Positions 1 through 7,931 of a DNA stretch of 64,000 bases are shown in pieces. The DNA is from Sphingomonas sp. A2-49. GTDB lineage: Bacteria; Pseudomonadota; Alphaproteobacteria; Sphingomonadales; Sphingomonadaceae. Position 1 is the stretch's first letter, and every line of letters begins with the position of its first letter. The DNA lies in contig NZ_JAJLPA010000009.1 of assembly GCF_025548555.1 (NCBI RefSeq), positions 1 through 64,000 of the forward strand, given 5' to 3'. The notes below the pieces were generated by a model. That model was not told where the DNA came from and did not search any database. It saw only the letters and a list, made by a program, of their open reading frames with translations. The position numbers and the translations under genes were made by a program.

Positions 1-59
1 AGGAACAGGCGGCGGTCGATCGCGCCGGCGCCGGTCGGTGGGGTGGCGTCGCGCGTCAT
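1..59 (-). CDS. Partial gene, 5' end only; twin-arginine-like N-terminus
   Basis: Only the first 19 codons are in the window, reading MTRDATPPTGAGAIDRRLF. The ATG (57-59) overlaps the TGA of the GH3 gene as ATGA, so this looks like the next gene of the glycosidase operon, translationally coupled to it. The D-R-R-L-F stretch resembles the start of a Tat signal peptide, which would fit another exported glycosidase such as a GH92 or GH125 alpha-mannosidase. That family guess is inference from context only. Confidence 0.5.
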   Translation of the reverse strand, partial: MTRDATPPTGAGAIDRRLF

Positions 60-2599
60 TTCGGCAGCTCCGTGTCGGTGCCCGTCACCGTGAAATCGTG
101 CCATCGGCCCGCGCCGTCGCCCGGCTGGCCGCCGCCGATCCAGACGCGATAGGCCCCCGGCACGACGTGGCGGCGACCGTCGCGATCGACGATGCTCATC
201 GCGCGCGGATCGAGCGTGAAGGCGATGCGCGCGGTGCGCCCGCGCTTTACCGCGATCCGCCGGAAGCCGACGAGCTGGCGTTGCAGCACCGGATCGGTGA
301 ACCCCGCCCGCGCGGCGGGCGTCGGGGGAACCAGATAGGCCTGCACCACCTCGTCGCCGTCGCGCGCGCCGGCGTTGGTGACCGTGGCGTCGATCCGCAG
401 GTCGCTGCCCGCGGCGACCGTCGGTGCGCCGCGCGGGGGCGCATAGGCGAAGCGTGTGTAGCTGAGCCCGTGGCCGAAGCCCCATAGCGGCGTGCCGGTG
501 AAGTAGCGATAGGTGCGCTCCTTCATCCCGTAGTCGACGAAGGCGGGCAGGTCGCCGGTCGACCGGTAGATCGTCACCGGCAGCCGTCCCGCCGGATTGG
601 CCGCGCCGGCGAGCACGTCGGCGAGCGCGGTGCCGCCGCTTTCGCCCGGATACCAATTGGCGAGGATCGCATCGGCGGCGGGATCGACCGCGACCGCGCT
701 GCCGCTGGTCAGGACCAGCACGACCGGCTTGCCCGTCGCCCGCAGCGCGTCGAGCAGGCGTTGCTGCGGCGGCGGCAGCGCGATGTCGGTGCGATCGCCG
801 CCGACGAAGCCGGGCACCTGCACCGACAGCGCCTCGCCCTCCAGATCGGGGGACAGGCCGGCGACGACGACCGCGACGTCCGCCTGCCGCGCGGCCGCGA
901 CCGCCTGCGCGAGCAGCGGTTCGGCGGGCGGGATCCAGAGCAGGCGGAAGCTCTCGTCCTCCGACCGGTGGTCGAGCGTCAGCTCGATCGGCTGCGGCGT
1001 CCCGTCGCTGTCGACGGTCAGTTCGACGCGGCCCCTGCGCAGGTCGCCGTCGTGCAGCGTCCGGCCGCCCAGGATCAGCCGTGCGCGATCGTGCATGGTG
1101 CAATCCTTCCAGCATTGCGACTGGTCGAGGATCAGGCGGTAGCGGCCGGGGCCGGGGGGCACGAACTCGCCCGTCCAGCGCGCGGTATAGCCGGTAGCGG
1201 GCAGGCCGGGGGCGGGGGCCGCGCGGTTGAGGTCGAGATCGATGCGGCGATCGCGCCGGGCCGCGTGCGCGCCGGCGGCGGTATAATCGGCGCGCAGGCC
1301 GGGCTTGCCGTCGGTACGCAGCGCGGTTTCGGGCAGGACGACCGCGGCGCCCTCGGCCAGGATCGATCCTTGCGCATAGGTGACGTTGCCGTCGCCGAAG
1401 CGCGCGCGGATGCCGTCGAGCGGGGTTACGGGGGCGACGGCCGTGCCGTGGTAATTGCCCTGCAACACGCCGAGGTCGTCGGCATCGGCGCCGATCACCG
1501 CGATCCGCGTGCCGTTGCGCAGCGGCAGGCGGTCGCCGGTGTTCTGCAACAGCACGATCGACTTGCGCGCGGCCTCCAGCGCGAGTTTGCGATGCGCCGG
1601 CGTCGCGACCTCGGTCGGCCGGATGCGCGACCACGGGCTCGTCGCGCCGAAGGCGATGCCCAGCGCCTGTCGCGCGCGGAGCGCACGGGCGAGCGCGGTG
1701 TCCACCTCCGCCCCGGTCACCAGCCCGCGCGCGAGCGCCTGCGGCAGCGCGGCATAGGCGGTGCCGCAATTGAGATCGGTGCCGCCCCGCACAGCGGCGG
1801 CCGCGGCGGCGGCGGCGTCGGGTCGGTAATGGTGGAAGCTGTGGATGTTCGACACCGCGTCGCAGTCCGAGACGGTAAAGCCGGTGAAGCCCCATGCGGT
1901 GCGCACGCGGTCGTTCATCAGCCACGATGCGGCGCAGGCGGGAATGCCGTGCAGGCTGTTGTAGGCGCACATCAGCGATTGCGCCTTGCCCTCCGTCACC
2001 GCGCGGCGGAACGCGGGCAGGTATGTCGCCTCGAGGTCGCGGGGGCTGGGATCGACGTCGAAGCCGTCGCGCCCCGCCTCGGGACCGCTGTGGACGGCGA
2101 GGTGCTTGGGCGTCGCGACGACGCGCGGGTGCAGCGGATCGGGCCCTTGCAGGCCATGGATGAACGCCACCCCCAACTTGCCGGTGAGATAGGGATCCTC
2201 GCCATAGGTTTCCTGGCCGCGGCCCCAGCGCGGATCGCGGAAGATGTTGATGTTGGGCGACCAGATCGTCAGCCCCTCGTAGATGCGGCGATCGGCGCCG
2301 ACCGGCTTGGCATTGAAGCGCGCGCGCGCCTCGGTCGATACGACGGTGCCGACCTGTTCCAGCAGGTCGGTATCCCACGTCGCGGCGAGGCCGATCGCCT
2401 GCGGAAACACCGTGGCGTGGCCGTTGCGGGCGAGCCCGTGCAGCCCCTCGTTCCACCAGTCGTAGGCGGGCAGCTTCGCGGTCGCATCGGCGGGCGCGGT
2501 GCTTTGCAGCTGCGCGGCCTTCTGTTCCGGCGTCATCGCCGCGATGGCGGCGGTGACCGGATCGGCAACCTGCGCGAGAAGGAGGAGAGCGGGGATCAT
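56..2599 (-). CDS. Glycoside hydrolase family 3 beta-glycosidase with PA14 insert
   Basis: An 847-residue retaining exo-beta-glycosidase, probably periplasmic; the short hydrophobic N-terminus MIPALLLLAQ looks like the start of a signal peptide. The N-terminal (alpha/beta)8 domain holds the nucleophile motif V-S-D-C-D (Asp about 245) and the KH motif in ATPKHLAVH. The SDCDA form is typical of the beta-xylosidase/beta-glucosidase branch. A PA14-like domain (roughly residues 420-560, with Q-C-W-K-D-C) is inserted in the C-terminal alpha/beta sandwich, and a fibronectin-III-like domain ends the protein. The frame stays open about 97 codons upstream, but that part crosses an inverted repeat, so I start at the Met preceding the hydrophobic segment. 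It is the third hydrolase of the leftward operon. Substrate (xylose, glucose or GlcNAc) cannot be decided from sequence. Confidence 0.88.
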   Translation of the reverse strand: MIPALLLLAQVADPVTAAIAAMTPEQKAAQLQSTAPADATAKLPAYDWWNEGLHGLARNGHATVFPQAIGLAATWDTDLLEQVGTVVSTEARARFNAKPVGADRRIYEGLTIWSPNINIFRDPRWGRGQETYGEDPYLTGKLGVAFIHGLQGPDPLHPRVVATPKHLAVHSGPEAGRDGFDVDPSPRDLEATYLPAFRRAVTEGKAQSLMCAYNSLHGIPACAASWLMNDRVRTAWGFTGFTVSDCDAVSNIHSFHHYRPDAAAAAAAAVRGGTDLNCGTAYAALPQALARGLVTGAEVDTALARALRARQALGIAFGATSPWSRIRPTEVATPAHRKLALEAARKSIVLLQNTGDRLPLRNGTRIAVIGADADDLGVLQGNYHGTAVAPVTPLDGIRARFGDGNVTYAQGSILAEGAAVVLPETALRTDGKPGLRADYTAAGAHAARRDRRIDLDLNRAAPAPGLPATGYTARWTGEFVPPGPGRYRLILDQSQCWKDCTMHDRARLILGGRTLHDGDLRRGRVELTVDSDGTPQPIELTLDHRSEDESFRLLWIPPAEPLLAQAVAAARQADVAVVVAGLSPDLEGEALSVQVPGFVGGDRTDIALPPPQQRLLDALRATGKPVVLVLTSGSAVAVDPAADAILANWYPGESGGTALADVLAGAANPAGRLPVTIYRSTGDLPAFVDYGMKERTYRYFTGTPLWGFGHGLSYTRFAYAPPRGAPTVAAGSDLRIDATVTNAGARDGDEVVQAYLVPPTPAARAGFTDPVLQRQLVGFRRIAVKRGRTARIAFTLDPRAMSIVDRDGRRHVVPGAYRVWIGGGQPGDGAGRWHDFTVTGTDTELPK

Positions 2600-2642
2600 C
2601 GTGTCGGTCCCATCGGTCGGAAGGAAGGGTTTCGCGCGGTGA

Positions 2643-2859
2643 CGCGAAGGCGCGAAGGAGGATGGGGTTCGCGCGGAGGCGCGGAGGCGCGGAGAGGAGA
2701 AGGGGGCAGCGGGACCAAATGTATCGCACCCTTCACCAAACGAATCCTGCTGCCGCAGGCTTTGCCGCCATCTTGGGGGAATGCGTCGGTCGCCCGGATC
2801 GCAGCCACTCCGCGCCTCCGCGCCTCCGCGTGAACCAACCCTCTTCGCGCCGTCGCGCC
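2643..2859. repeat. Intergenic inverted repeat with GCGGAG-rich arms (REP/MITE-like)
   Basis: Two complementary arms of about 50 bp lie in the gap between the GH3 and GH2 genes: 2643-2694 (GAAGG, GGTTCGCGCGGAGGCGCGGAG) and 2808-2859, its imperfect reverse complement. The interior is about 110 bp and contains a further small hairpin, CCTGCTGCCGCAGG. Within each arm the unit GCGGAGGC is repeated. The whole element could fold as one long stem-loop in the mRNA between two operon genes. I see no ORF or transposase in it. Confidence 0.7.
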
Positions 2860-2897
2860 GTCGGATGCCCACATGCCGGGCGATCGGCAATATGCCG

Positions 2898-5438
2898 TCA
2901 TCGCGCCAACGTCCGCAGCGTGGGCGTCTGCTTGCCGGTCAGCGTCACGGTGACGCTCTCGCCGGGCAGCAGGTCGAAACCGCTGTCGCTCGCCTGTCCG
3001 GGTGCGTCGCCCATGTCGACCATTACCGCGCGCGCGAGGTTGCGGGCGGTGATCGTCGCGGTGTCGCCGGACCGGCGCAGCGTCAGGCCCGGATCGGGAT
3101 AGGCCATGTCCCTGGGCACCAGCCGCTCGACCAGCGCGCGGCTGACCGTCCGGCCATCGATCAGCAACTCCGCCACTGCATAGCTGCGCGCCGGATCGGC
3201 GGTGCCGAACAGCTCGGCGTCCGGCAGCGTCGCGACCGTCGTCGTGCCGAGCGGTGCCAGCGTCACCGCGGCCTCGCGCCGGTTCAGCGTCGCGCCGGCC
3301 ATGTCGCGCACGGTGATCCGCCAGTGCGCCGCGACCGGGGCGGTCGCATCCGACACCAGCACGATCCGGGTGGCGCCGGCGCGATGCTCGGCGACGATCG
3401 CCTGCGGCGCGAAGGCACGCTTCGCTTCATATTGCAGCAGCTTCCACTGGCCGAGGTGATCGATGCTCGACCAGCTGATCGACGGCCAGACGTCGTTGAG
3501 CTGCCAGAACAGCGACCCCATCGTCACCGGCCGGCAGGCACGATGATGCCGCGCGGCGAGGCCGATCGCCTGCGCCTGGTTCACCTGGGTCAAATAGACG
3601 AAATCGGCGAAGTCCCGCGCGGGACGCAGCCGCTGGTCGAGATAGAGGCGCAGCCGCGCATTGCCTTCGCCCGCCAGGAACTTCTGGTGCGCCTTCATCA
3701 CCGGGCTGTCCGGATCGAGCGCGCCCTTGCCGGCGAAGCCGCGGATCGTCGCCATCGTCGGCATCGCCTGGAACCCGTATTCGCTCATGAAGCGCGGGCA
3801 GGAATCGAGGTAGTTCTCGACCGGCTTGCTGCCCGACCACACGTCCCAGAAATGGCGGTCGCCATTGGCGTCCGTATCGACCGGCGCTTCATAGTCGGTC
3901 GATGGCGATCCCGGCATATAGGGCGTGCCGGGGCTGTTCGCGACGACCGCGCCGCGCAGCACCCGGTCGAACAGCACCGCCATGCCGGTGCCGATCCGCT
4001 CCTGTTCGTCCGCGCCGACCGCCTTTTTGAACGCCTTGCGGTCCGACCAATTCTCCCACCCCGACAGCACTTCGTTGTTGCCCGCCCACAGGACGATCGA
4101 AGGGTGATCGCCGAGCCGCGCGACCTGCTCGTCCGCCTCCGCCGCGACGCTGGCGCGAAAGGCGGCGTCGGGCGGCGTCACCGACCCGCCGAACATGAAG
4201 TCCTGCCACACCATCAGCCCCAGACGGTCGGCGGCGGCATAGAAAGCGTCGTCGAGATAATAGCCGCCGCCCCAGATGCGGACCATGTTCATGTTGGCGT
4301 CGCGCGCCGCCCGCAACAGCCCTTCGGGCTCGGCGGGGTCGACGCGCGCGGGGAAGCTGTCGAACGGGATGACGTTCGCGCCCTTGGCAAAGATCGGCAC
4401 GCCGTTGACGACGAAGCCGAAGGCGCCGCCGGAGCGATCGAGCGTGACCGTGCGCAGCCCGATCGTGCGCGTCTGCGTATCGCCGTCCAGCGTCGTCGCG
4501 ACGGTGTAGAGCGGCTGCGCGCCATAGCCGACCGGCTGCCACCGCTGCGGGCGGACGATGCTCAGCGGGATCGTCACGGCATTGCTGCCCGGCGCGACCG
4601 CGACGGTGCGCGCGACCGACTGGCGGCTGCCGTCCGGCCCGGTGACGACGGTCGACAGCGTTACGGTGCGCGCGCGGTCGGCGACGATCGTCGCGTGCGC
4701 GGTCAACCGCGCCTCGGCATCGGTCAGCGCGTCCTGCGCCACCCTCAGGCGATCCACACGGACTTCGTCCCAGGCCTCGAGCCGGGCGGGGCGCCACAGG
4801 CCGGTGGTGACGATCCGCGGGCCCCAGTCCCACCCGTATTGGTATTTGGGCTTGCGGATGTACGGGCTGGTCTGGACGCCCTTCGGCTCGTCGCCGAACG
4901 CGCTGTCATATTCGCCGGGCAGCGGGTGTTGTTCCTTCAGCACCATCGGCTGGAGCGTCCGGATCGGCGAGGCGATGCTGACGATGATCTCGTTGCGTCC
5001 GGCCCGCAGCAACGCTTTGGCATCGGCACGCCAGCGGCGATGCGCGTTGTCCGCGGTCAGCAGCGGCCGGCCGTTGACGCGCACCGTGGCGAAGGTGTCG
5101 AGCCCGTCGAACACCAGGTCGAGATGACCGTGCGCCAGCATCGCCGCGGTGACGGTGATGCCGGTGCGGAACTGCCAGTCGGTCAGGCCCGCCCATTGGA
5201 TCGCGCCTTCGTTGGTGGCGACGAACGGGTCGGGCACGCGGCGCGCGCGGATCAGGTCCTCCTGGACGCTGCCGGGAACGCGTGCCGGGAACCAGCGCGC
5301 CTCCTTCGGGTGGGCACGGGTGGCGGCGGTGTCGGCAGGGTCGATCCGCACCTGCCAGTCGCGGGGCAGCGGCACGGTCTCGCGTGCCGCGACCGAGGAG
5401 GCGGTGCACAGCAGTGCGACGGCGAACACGATCCTCAT
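2898..5438 (-). CDS. Glycoside hydrolase family 2 exo-beta-mannosidase
   Basis: An 846-residue GH2 enzyme expected to release beta-mannose from non-reducing ends (for example Man-beta-1,4-GlcNAc). A signal peptide (MRIVFAVALLCTASSVAA) points to the periplasm. Order: N-terminal jelly-roll sugar-binding domain (about 25-225), immunoglobulin-like domain (about 225-335), TIM barrel (about 335-650), C-terminal beta domains. The acid/base is Glu456 in W-A-G-N-N-E and the nucleophile is Glu553 in F-M-S-E-Y-G-F-Q, both in the form usual for beta-mannosidases. The start ATG overlaps the stop of the upstream GH20 gene as ATGA (5435-5438), so the two are translationally coupled. Confidence 0.9.
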   Translation of the reverse strand: MRIVFAVALLCTASSVAARETVPLPRDWQVRIDPADTAATRAHPKEARWFPARVPGSVQEDLIRARRVPDPFVATNEGAIQWAGLTDWQFRTGITVTAAMLAHGHLDLVFDGLDTFATVRVNGRPLLTADNAHRRWRADAKALLRAGRNEIIVSIASPIRTLQPMVLKEQHPLPGEYDSAFGDEPKGVQTSPYIRKPKYQYGWDWGPRIVTTGLWRPARLEAWDEVRVDRLRVAQDALTDAEARLTAHATIVADRARTVTLSTVVTGPDGSRQSVARTVAVAPGSNAVTIPLSIVRPQRWQPVGYGAQPLYTVATTLDGDTQTRTIGLRTVTLDRSGGAFGFVVNGVPIFAKGANVIPFDSFPARVDPAEPEGLLRAARDANMNMVRIWGGGYYLDDAFYAAADRLGLMVWQDFMFGGSVTPPDAAFRASVAAEADEQVARLGDHPSIVLWAGNNEVLSGWENWSDRKAFKKAVGADEQERIGTGMAVLFDRVLRGAVVANSPGTPYMPGSPSTDYEAPVDTDANGDRHFWDVWSGSKPVENYLDSCPRFMSEYGFQAMPTMATIRGFAGKGALDPDSPVMKAHQKFLAGEGNARLRLYLDQRLRPARDFADFVYLTQVNQAQAIGLAARHHRACRPVTMGSLFWQLNDVWPSISWSSIDHLGQWKLLQYEAKRAFAPQAIVAEHRAGATRIVLVSDATAPVAAHWRITVRDMAGATLNRREAAVTLAPLGTTTVATLPDAELFGTADPARSYAVAELLIDGRTVSRALVERLVPRDMAYPDPGLTLRRSGDTATITARNLARAVMVDMGDAPGQASDSGFDLLPGESVTVTLTGKQTPTLRTLAR

Positions 5439-7741
5439 CGGCCCGCCTCCGTCAGCTGCATGCGCTCGATCGCATAATAGGGCCCCGACACCGGCGCGGT
5501 GAAGCGCAGGCACAAATCGGTGTCCCCCGCCATGCGCGGCAACGCGCCCGTGAAGCGGAAGCGGGCGGGCGCGGTCGCCGGGTCGGGCAGCGGGAAGGTG
5601 GCGATCACGGGCGTCCTGCTCATCTCGTCCACCGCACAGCCGGCGCTGATCGTCAGCTCGCCATGCGGCGTCACGTTGAAATAGCGGCGCACCTTGGTGA
5701 AATCGTGCGCGAGGCCGTAGGGGCGCGGCAGCCGCGCGACCTCGACCGTGAAGCCGGTCGCGACGTCGAGCGGCGCGGCGGGATAGACGGTGCAGGTGTC
5801 GAAGATATCGACGTTGTACACCGGCGCGTCGGCGGTGGCGTCCGCAGTCGGCGGCACCCGCAGCCCGATCGTGCCGCCCGGACAGGCGACGAGGTCGCTC
5901 GTCCCGCGGCCGAGCAGGCCCGGCCGGTCGAGGGTGAAGGCGCGGGGGGCGGCGGTCGCGGCCCCGGCGGCAAAGGCGGCGGCGCGGATCGTCGTGCCCG
6001 ACGGCAGGCCGAGCGGCGTCCGATACGCCTTCGATCGCGCGCCCGGCGCGCTGCCGTCGAGTGTGTAGCGGATCGTGCCGTAGCCCGCCTGCGTCGACAG
6101 CGCGACCGACGGCCGCTTGCCGCGCAGGGCGTCGCCGCGGCTGCCCTGCAGCGCGAAATCGACCGCGAAGGCGCTGTCGGCGACCGCCATGCCGGACGCG
6201 CGCCAGCGGGCGATCTGCGGCTGGAGCCGGGCGAGGAAGTCCGGGAAATCGCGCCGGCCGGCGGGCGACCAGGCGATCTCCGCCAGCGCGCCCGCGCGCG
6301 GGAAGGCGAGGTGCTGCAACTGGCGCGGCGTGACGATATATTCGCTCCACAGATTGCCCTGTGCGCCGAGCACGTGATGCGCGCGGTCCGCCGCGATCCC
6401 CGCCGGGAGCGGGTCGTAGGCATAGACCTTCGCCAGTGTGACGATCGCATCGAACCGGCCGGGCGGTTCGTCGCTGCGCGTGCTCTGGAGGTTGTTGAGG
6501 TACAGCGGCAGGCCCGGCGTCAGCACCACGTCGTGGCCCATGTTCGCCGCCGCGACCGCGCCCTGTTCGCCGCGCCAGGACATCACCGAGGCGGAGGCGG
6601 GCAGGCCCCCTTCCAGAATCTCGTCCCAGCCGATCAGCCGGCGCCCCTTCGCCTGGAGATAGCGGCCGAAGCGGTCGATCATCCAGCTTTGCAGCGCGTC
6701 CTCGTCCTTCAGGCCGAGCGCCTTGATCTGCGCCTGCACCACCGGGCTGCGCTGCCACTGGTCCTTCACCGCCTCGTCGCCGCCGAGGTGGATGTAGGTG
6801 CCGGGAAAGATCGCCATCAGTTCGTCGAGCACGTCCTCGACGAAGGCGATGCCCTTCGGCCCCGGATTGAACAGATAGGGCATGATGCCCCATTGGTTGC
6901 TGACCGCGGGCGTATCGCCGAGGATGCCGAGATCGGGATAGGCGGCGACCAGCGCCTGCGCATGGCCCGGCAGGTCGATCTCCGGCACGATGACGATGCC
7001 GCGCGCGGCGGCATAGGCGACGAGATCCTTCAGCTCCGCCTGCGTATAGAAGCCGCCGACGCGCGTCGGCGTTTCCGCGCCCCCGGCCGACGGCGGTACG
7101 CGCCATGCCCCGACCGTGGTCAGCTTCGGATATTTGCGGATCTCGACGCGCCAGCCCTGGTCGTCGGTGAGGTGCAGGTGCAGCGTGTTGAGCTTCACCG
7201 ACGTCATCTGGTCGACGATGGCGCGCAGCGCGGGCATCGGCAGGAAGTGCCGCGCCGGATCGATCATCAGCCCGCGCCAGCCGAAGCGGGGCGCGTCGCG
7301 GATCGTCAGGCCCGGCACCACCACCGGCCGGCCGAATGCGCCGTCCGGGCTGAGCAGTTGCGCGAGCGTCATCGCGCCATGGACCAGCCCGCGGTCGCCC
7401 GAGGCGGCGACGACGATGCCCTGCCGCCCCACCTCCAGCCGATACGCCTCGTCGCCCGCGACCGCGGCGTCGCGCACGAAGCGGATATCGCCCGTCGCGG
7501 CCGGGACGAGCGTCAGGCCGCGCTCCGTCGCGACGTGGTCGGCGAGCAGCCGCGCCGCCGCCATCGTTCCCGCATCCGCGGCGCCGACGCGCATCGCGTC
7601 GCGCACGGTGAAACCGGCGCCGCCTTGGGCGACCGACTGCGGCATGGGGACGAGGGGGAGGGGCGCGCGGTCGGCGGCCAACGAGGGGGGCGCGAGCATG
7701 ACGCAACCGGCGACGGCGGCGATCCCTGCGATATGCCTCAT
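5435..7741 (-). CDS. Glycoside hydrolase family 20 beta-N-acetylhexosaminidase
   Basis: A 768-residue exo-enzyme that removes terminal beta-GlcNAc/GalNAc by substrate-assisted catalysis. Signal peptide MRHIAGIAAVAGCVMLAPPS, then the GH20b fold (about 30-145), then the catalytic TIM barrel containing H-L-G-G-D-E with the catalytic pair Asp322-Glu323. A chitobiase C-terminal-like domain (YTLDGSAPGARSKAY) follows, then a beta-rich tail. An AAGGGG ribosome site precedes the ATG at 7741, which is preferred over the open frame upstream. First gene of the leftward glycosidase operon; a TGGTAT-type candidate operator lies about 20 bp upstream of the start. Confidence 0.92.
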   Translation of the reverse strand: MRHIAGIAAVAGCVMLAPPSLAADRAPLPLVPMPQSVAQGGAGFTVRDAMRVGAADAGTMAAARLLADHVATERGLTLVPAATGDIRFVRDAAVAGDEAYRLEVGRQGIVVAASGDRGLVHGAMTLAQLLSPDGAFGRPVVVPGLTIRDAPRFGWRGLMIDPARHFLPMPALRAIVDQMTSVKLNTLHLHLTDDQGWRVEIRKYPKLTTVGAWRVPPSAGGAETPTRVGGFYTQAELKDLVAYAAARGIVIVPEIDLPGHAQALVAAYPDLGILGDTPAVSNQWGIMPYLFNPGPKGIAFVEDVLDELMAIFPGTYIHLGGDEAVKDQWQRSPVVQAQIKALGLKDEDALQSWMIDRFGRYLQAKGRRLIGWDEILEGGLPASASVMSWRGEQGAVAAANMGHDVVLTPGLPLYLNNLQSTRSDEPPGRFDAIVTLAKVYAYDPLPAGIAADRAHHVLGAQGNLWSEYIVTPRQLQHLAFPRAGALAEIAWSPAGRRDFPDFLARLQPQIARWRASGMAVADSAFAVDFALQGSRGDALRGKRPSVALSTQAGYGTIRYTLDGSAPGARSKAYRTPLGLPSGTTIRAAAFAAGAATAAPRAFTLDRPGLLGRGTSDLVACPGGTIGLRVPPTADATADAPVYNVDIFDTCTVYPAAPLDVATGFTVEVARLPRPYGLAHDFTKVRRYFNVTPHGELTISAGCAVDEMSRTPVIATFPLPDPATAPARFRFTGALPRMAGDTDLCLRFTAPVSGPYYAIERMQLTEAGR

Positions 7742-7761
7742 GACAGCCCCTTGGTTCTGTT

Positions 7762-7778
7762 TTGGTATTGAATGTATC
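7762..7778. promoter_or_regulatory. Candidate GntR/NagR operator A upstream of GH20 operon
   Basis: The sequence TTGGTATTGAATGTATC lies between the terminator of the TonB receptor gene and the GH20 start. It shares the TGGTAT-N(5-6)-GTAT layout with similar sites at 10856-10870 and 17771-17789. TGGT half-sites are typical for the HutC/NagR branch of GntR regulators. The link to the GntR gene at 11854 is inference. Confidence 0.45.
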
Positions 7779-7815
7779 TTGCAGGAGCGATCGGGCGGCG
7801 TCCATGGCCTGCGGC

Positions 7816-7852
7816 AAAAAAAACCCCGGCCGCGCATCTGCGCGGGCCGGGG
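7816..7852 (-). terminator. Rho-independent terminator after the TonB receptor gene
   Basis: On the minus strand a GC-rich stem (GGCCGGGG against CCCCGGCC, extended by GCGC pairs) is followed by eight T residues (eight A on the plus strand, 7816-7823). It lies about 80 bp past the stop of the receptor gene. It should separate receptor transcription from the glycosidase operon, which then needs its own promoter. Confidence 0.85.
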
Positions 7853-7931
7853 CCGAGGGCCGGGGCGCGCCGGGGTCTGCGCGCTGCCACGGGGAAGGCG
7901 GTGCCGCCGCCGCACGGGCGGCGGCGGACGA

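Noticed and set aside
2898..7817. A single 1639-codon frame that might suggest a GH20-GH2 fusion
   Set aside because: The upper half is out of frame with the GH20 motifs and has shadow composition. The GH2 enzyme has its own signal peptide and an ATGA start at 5438.
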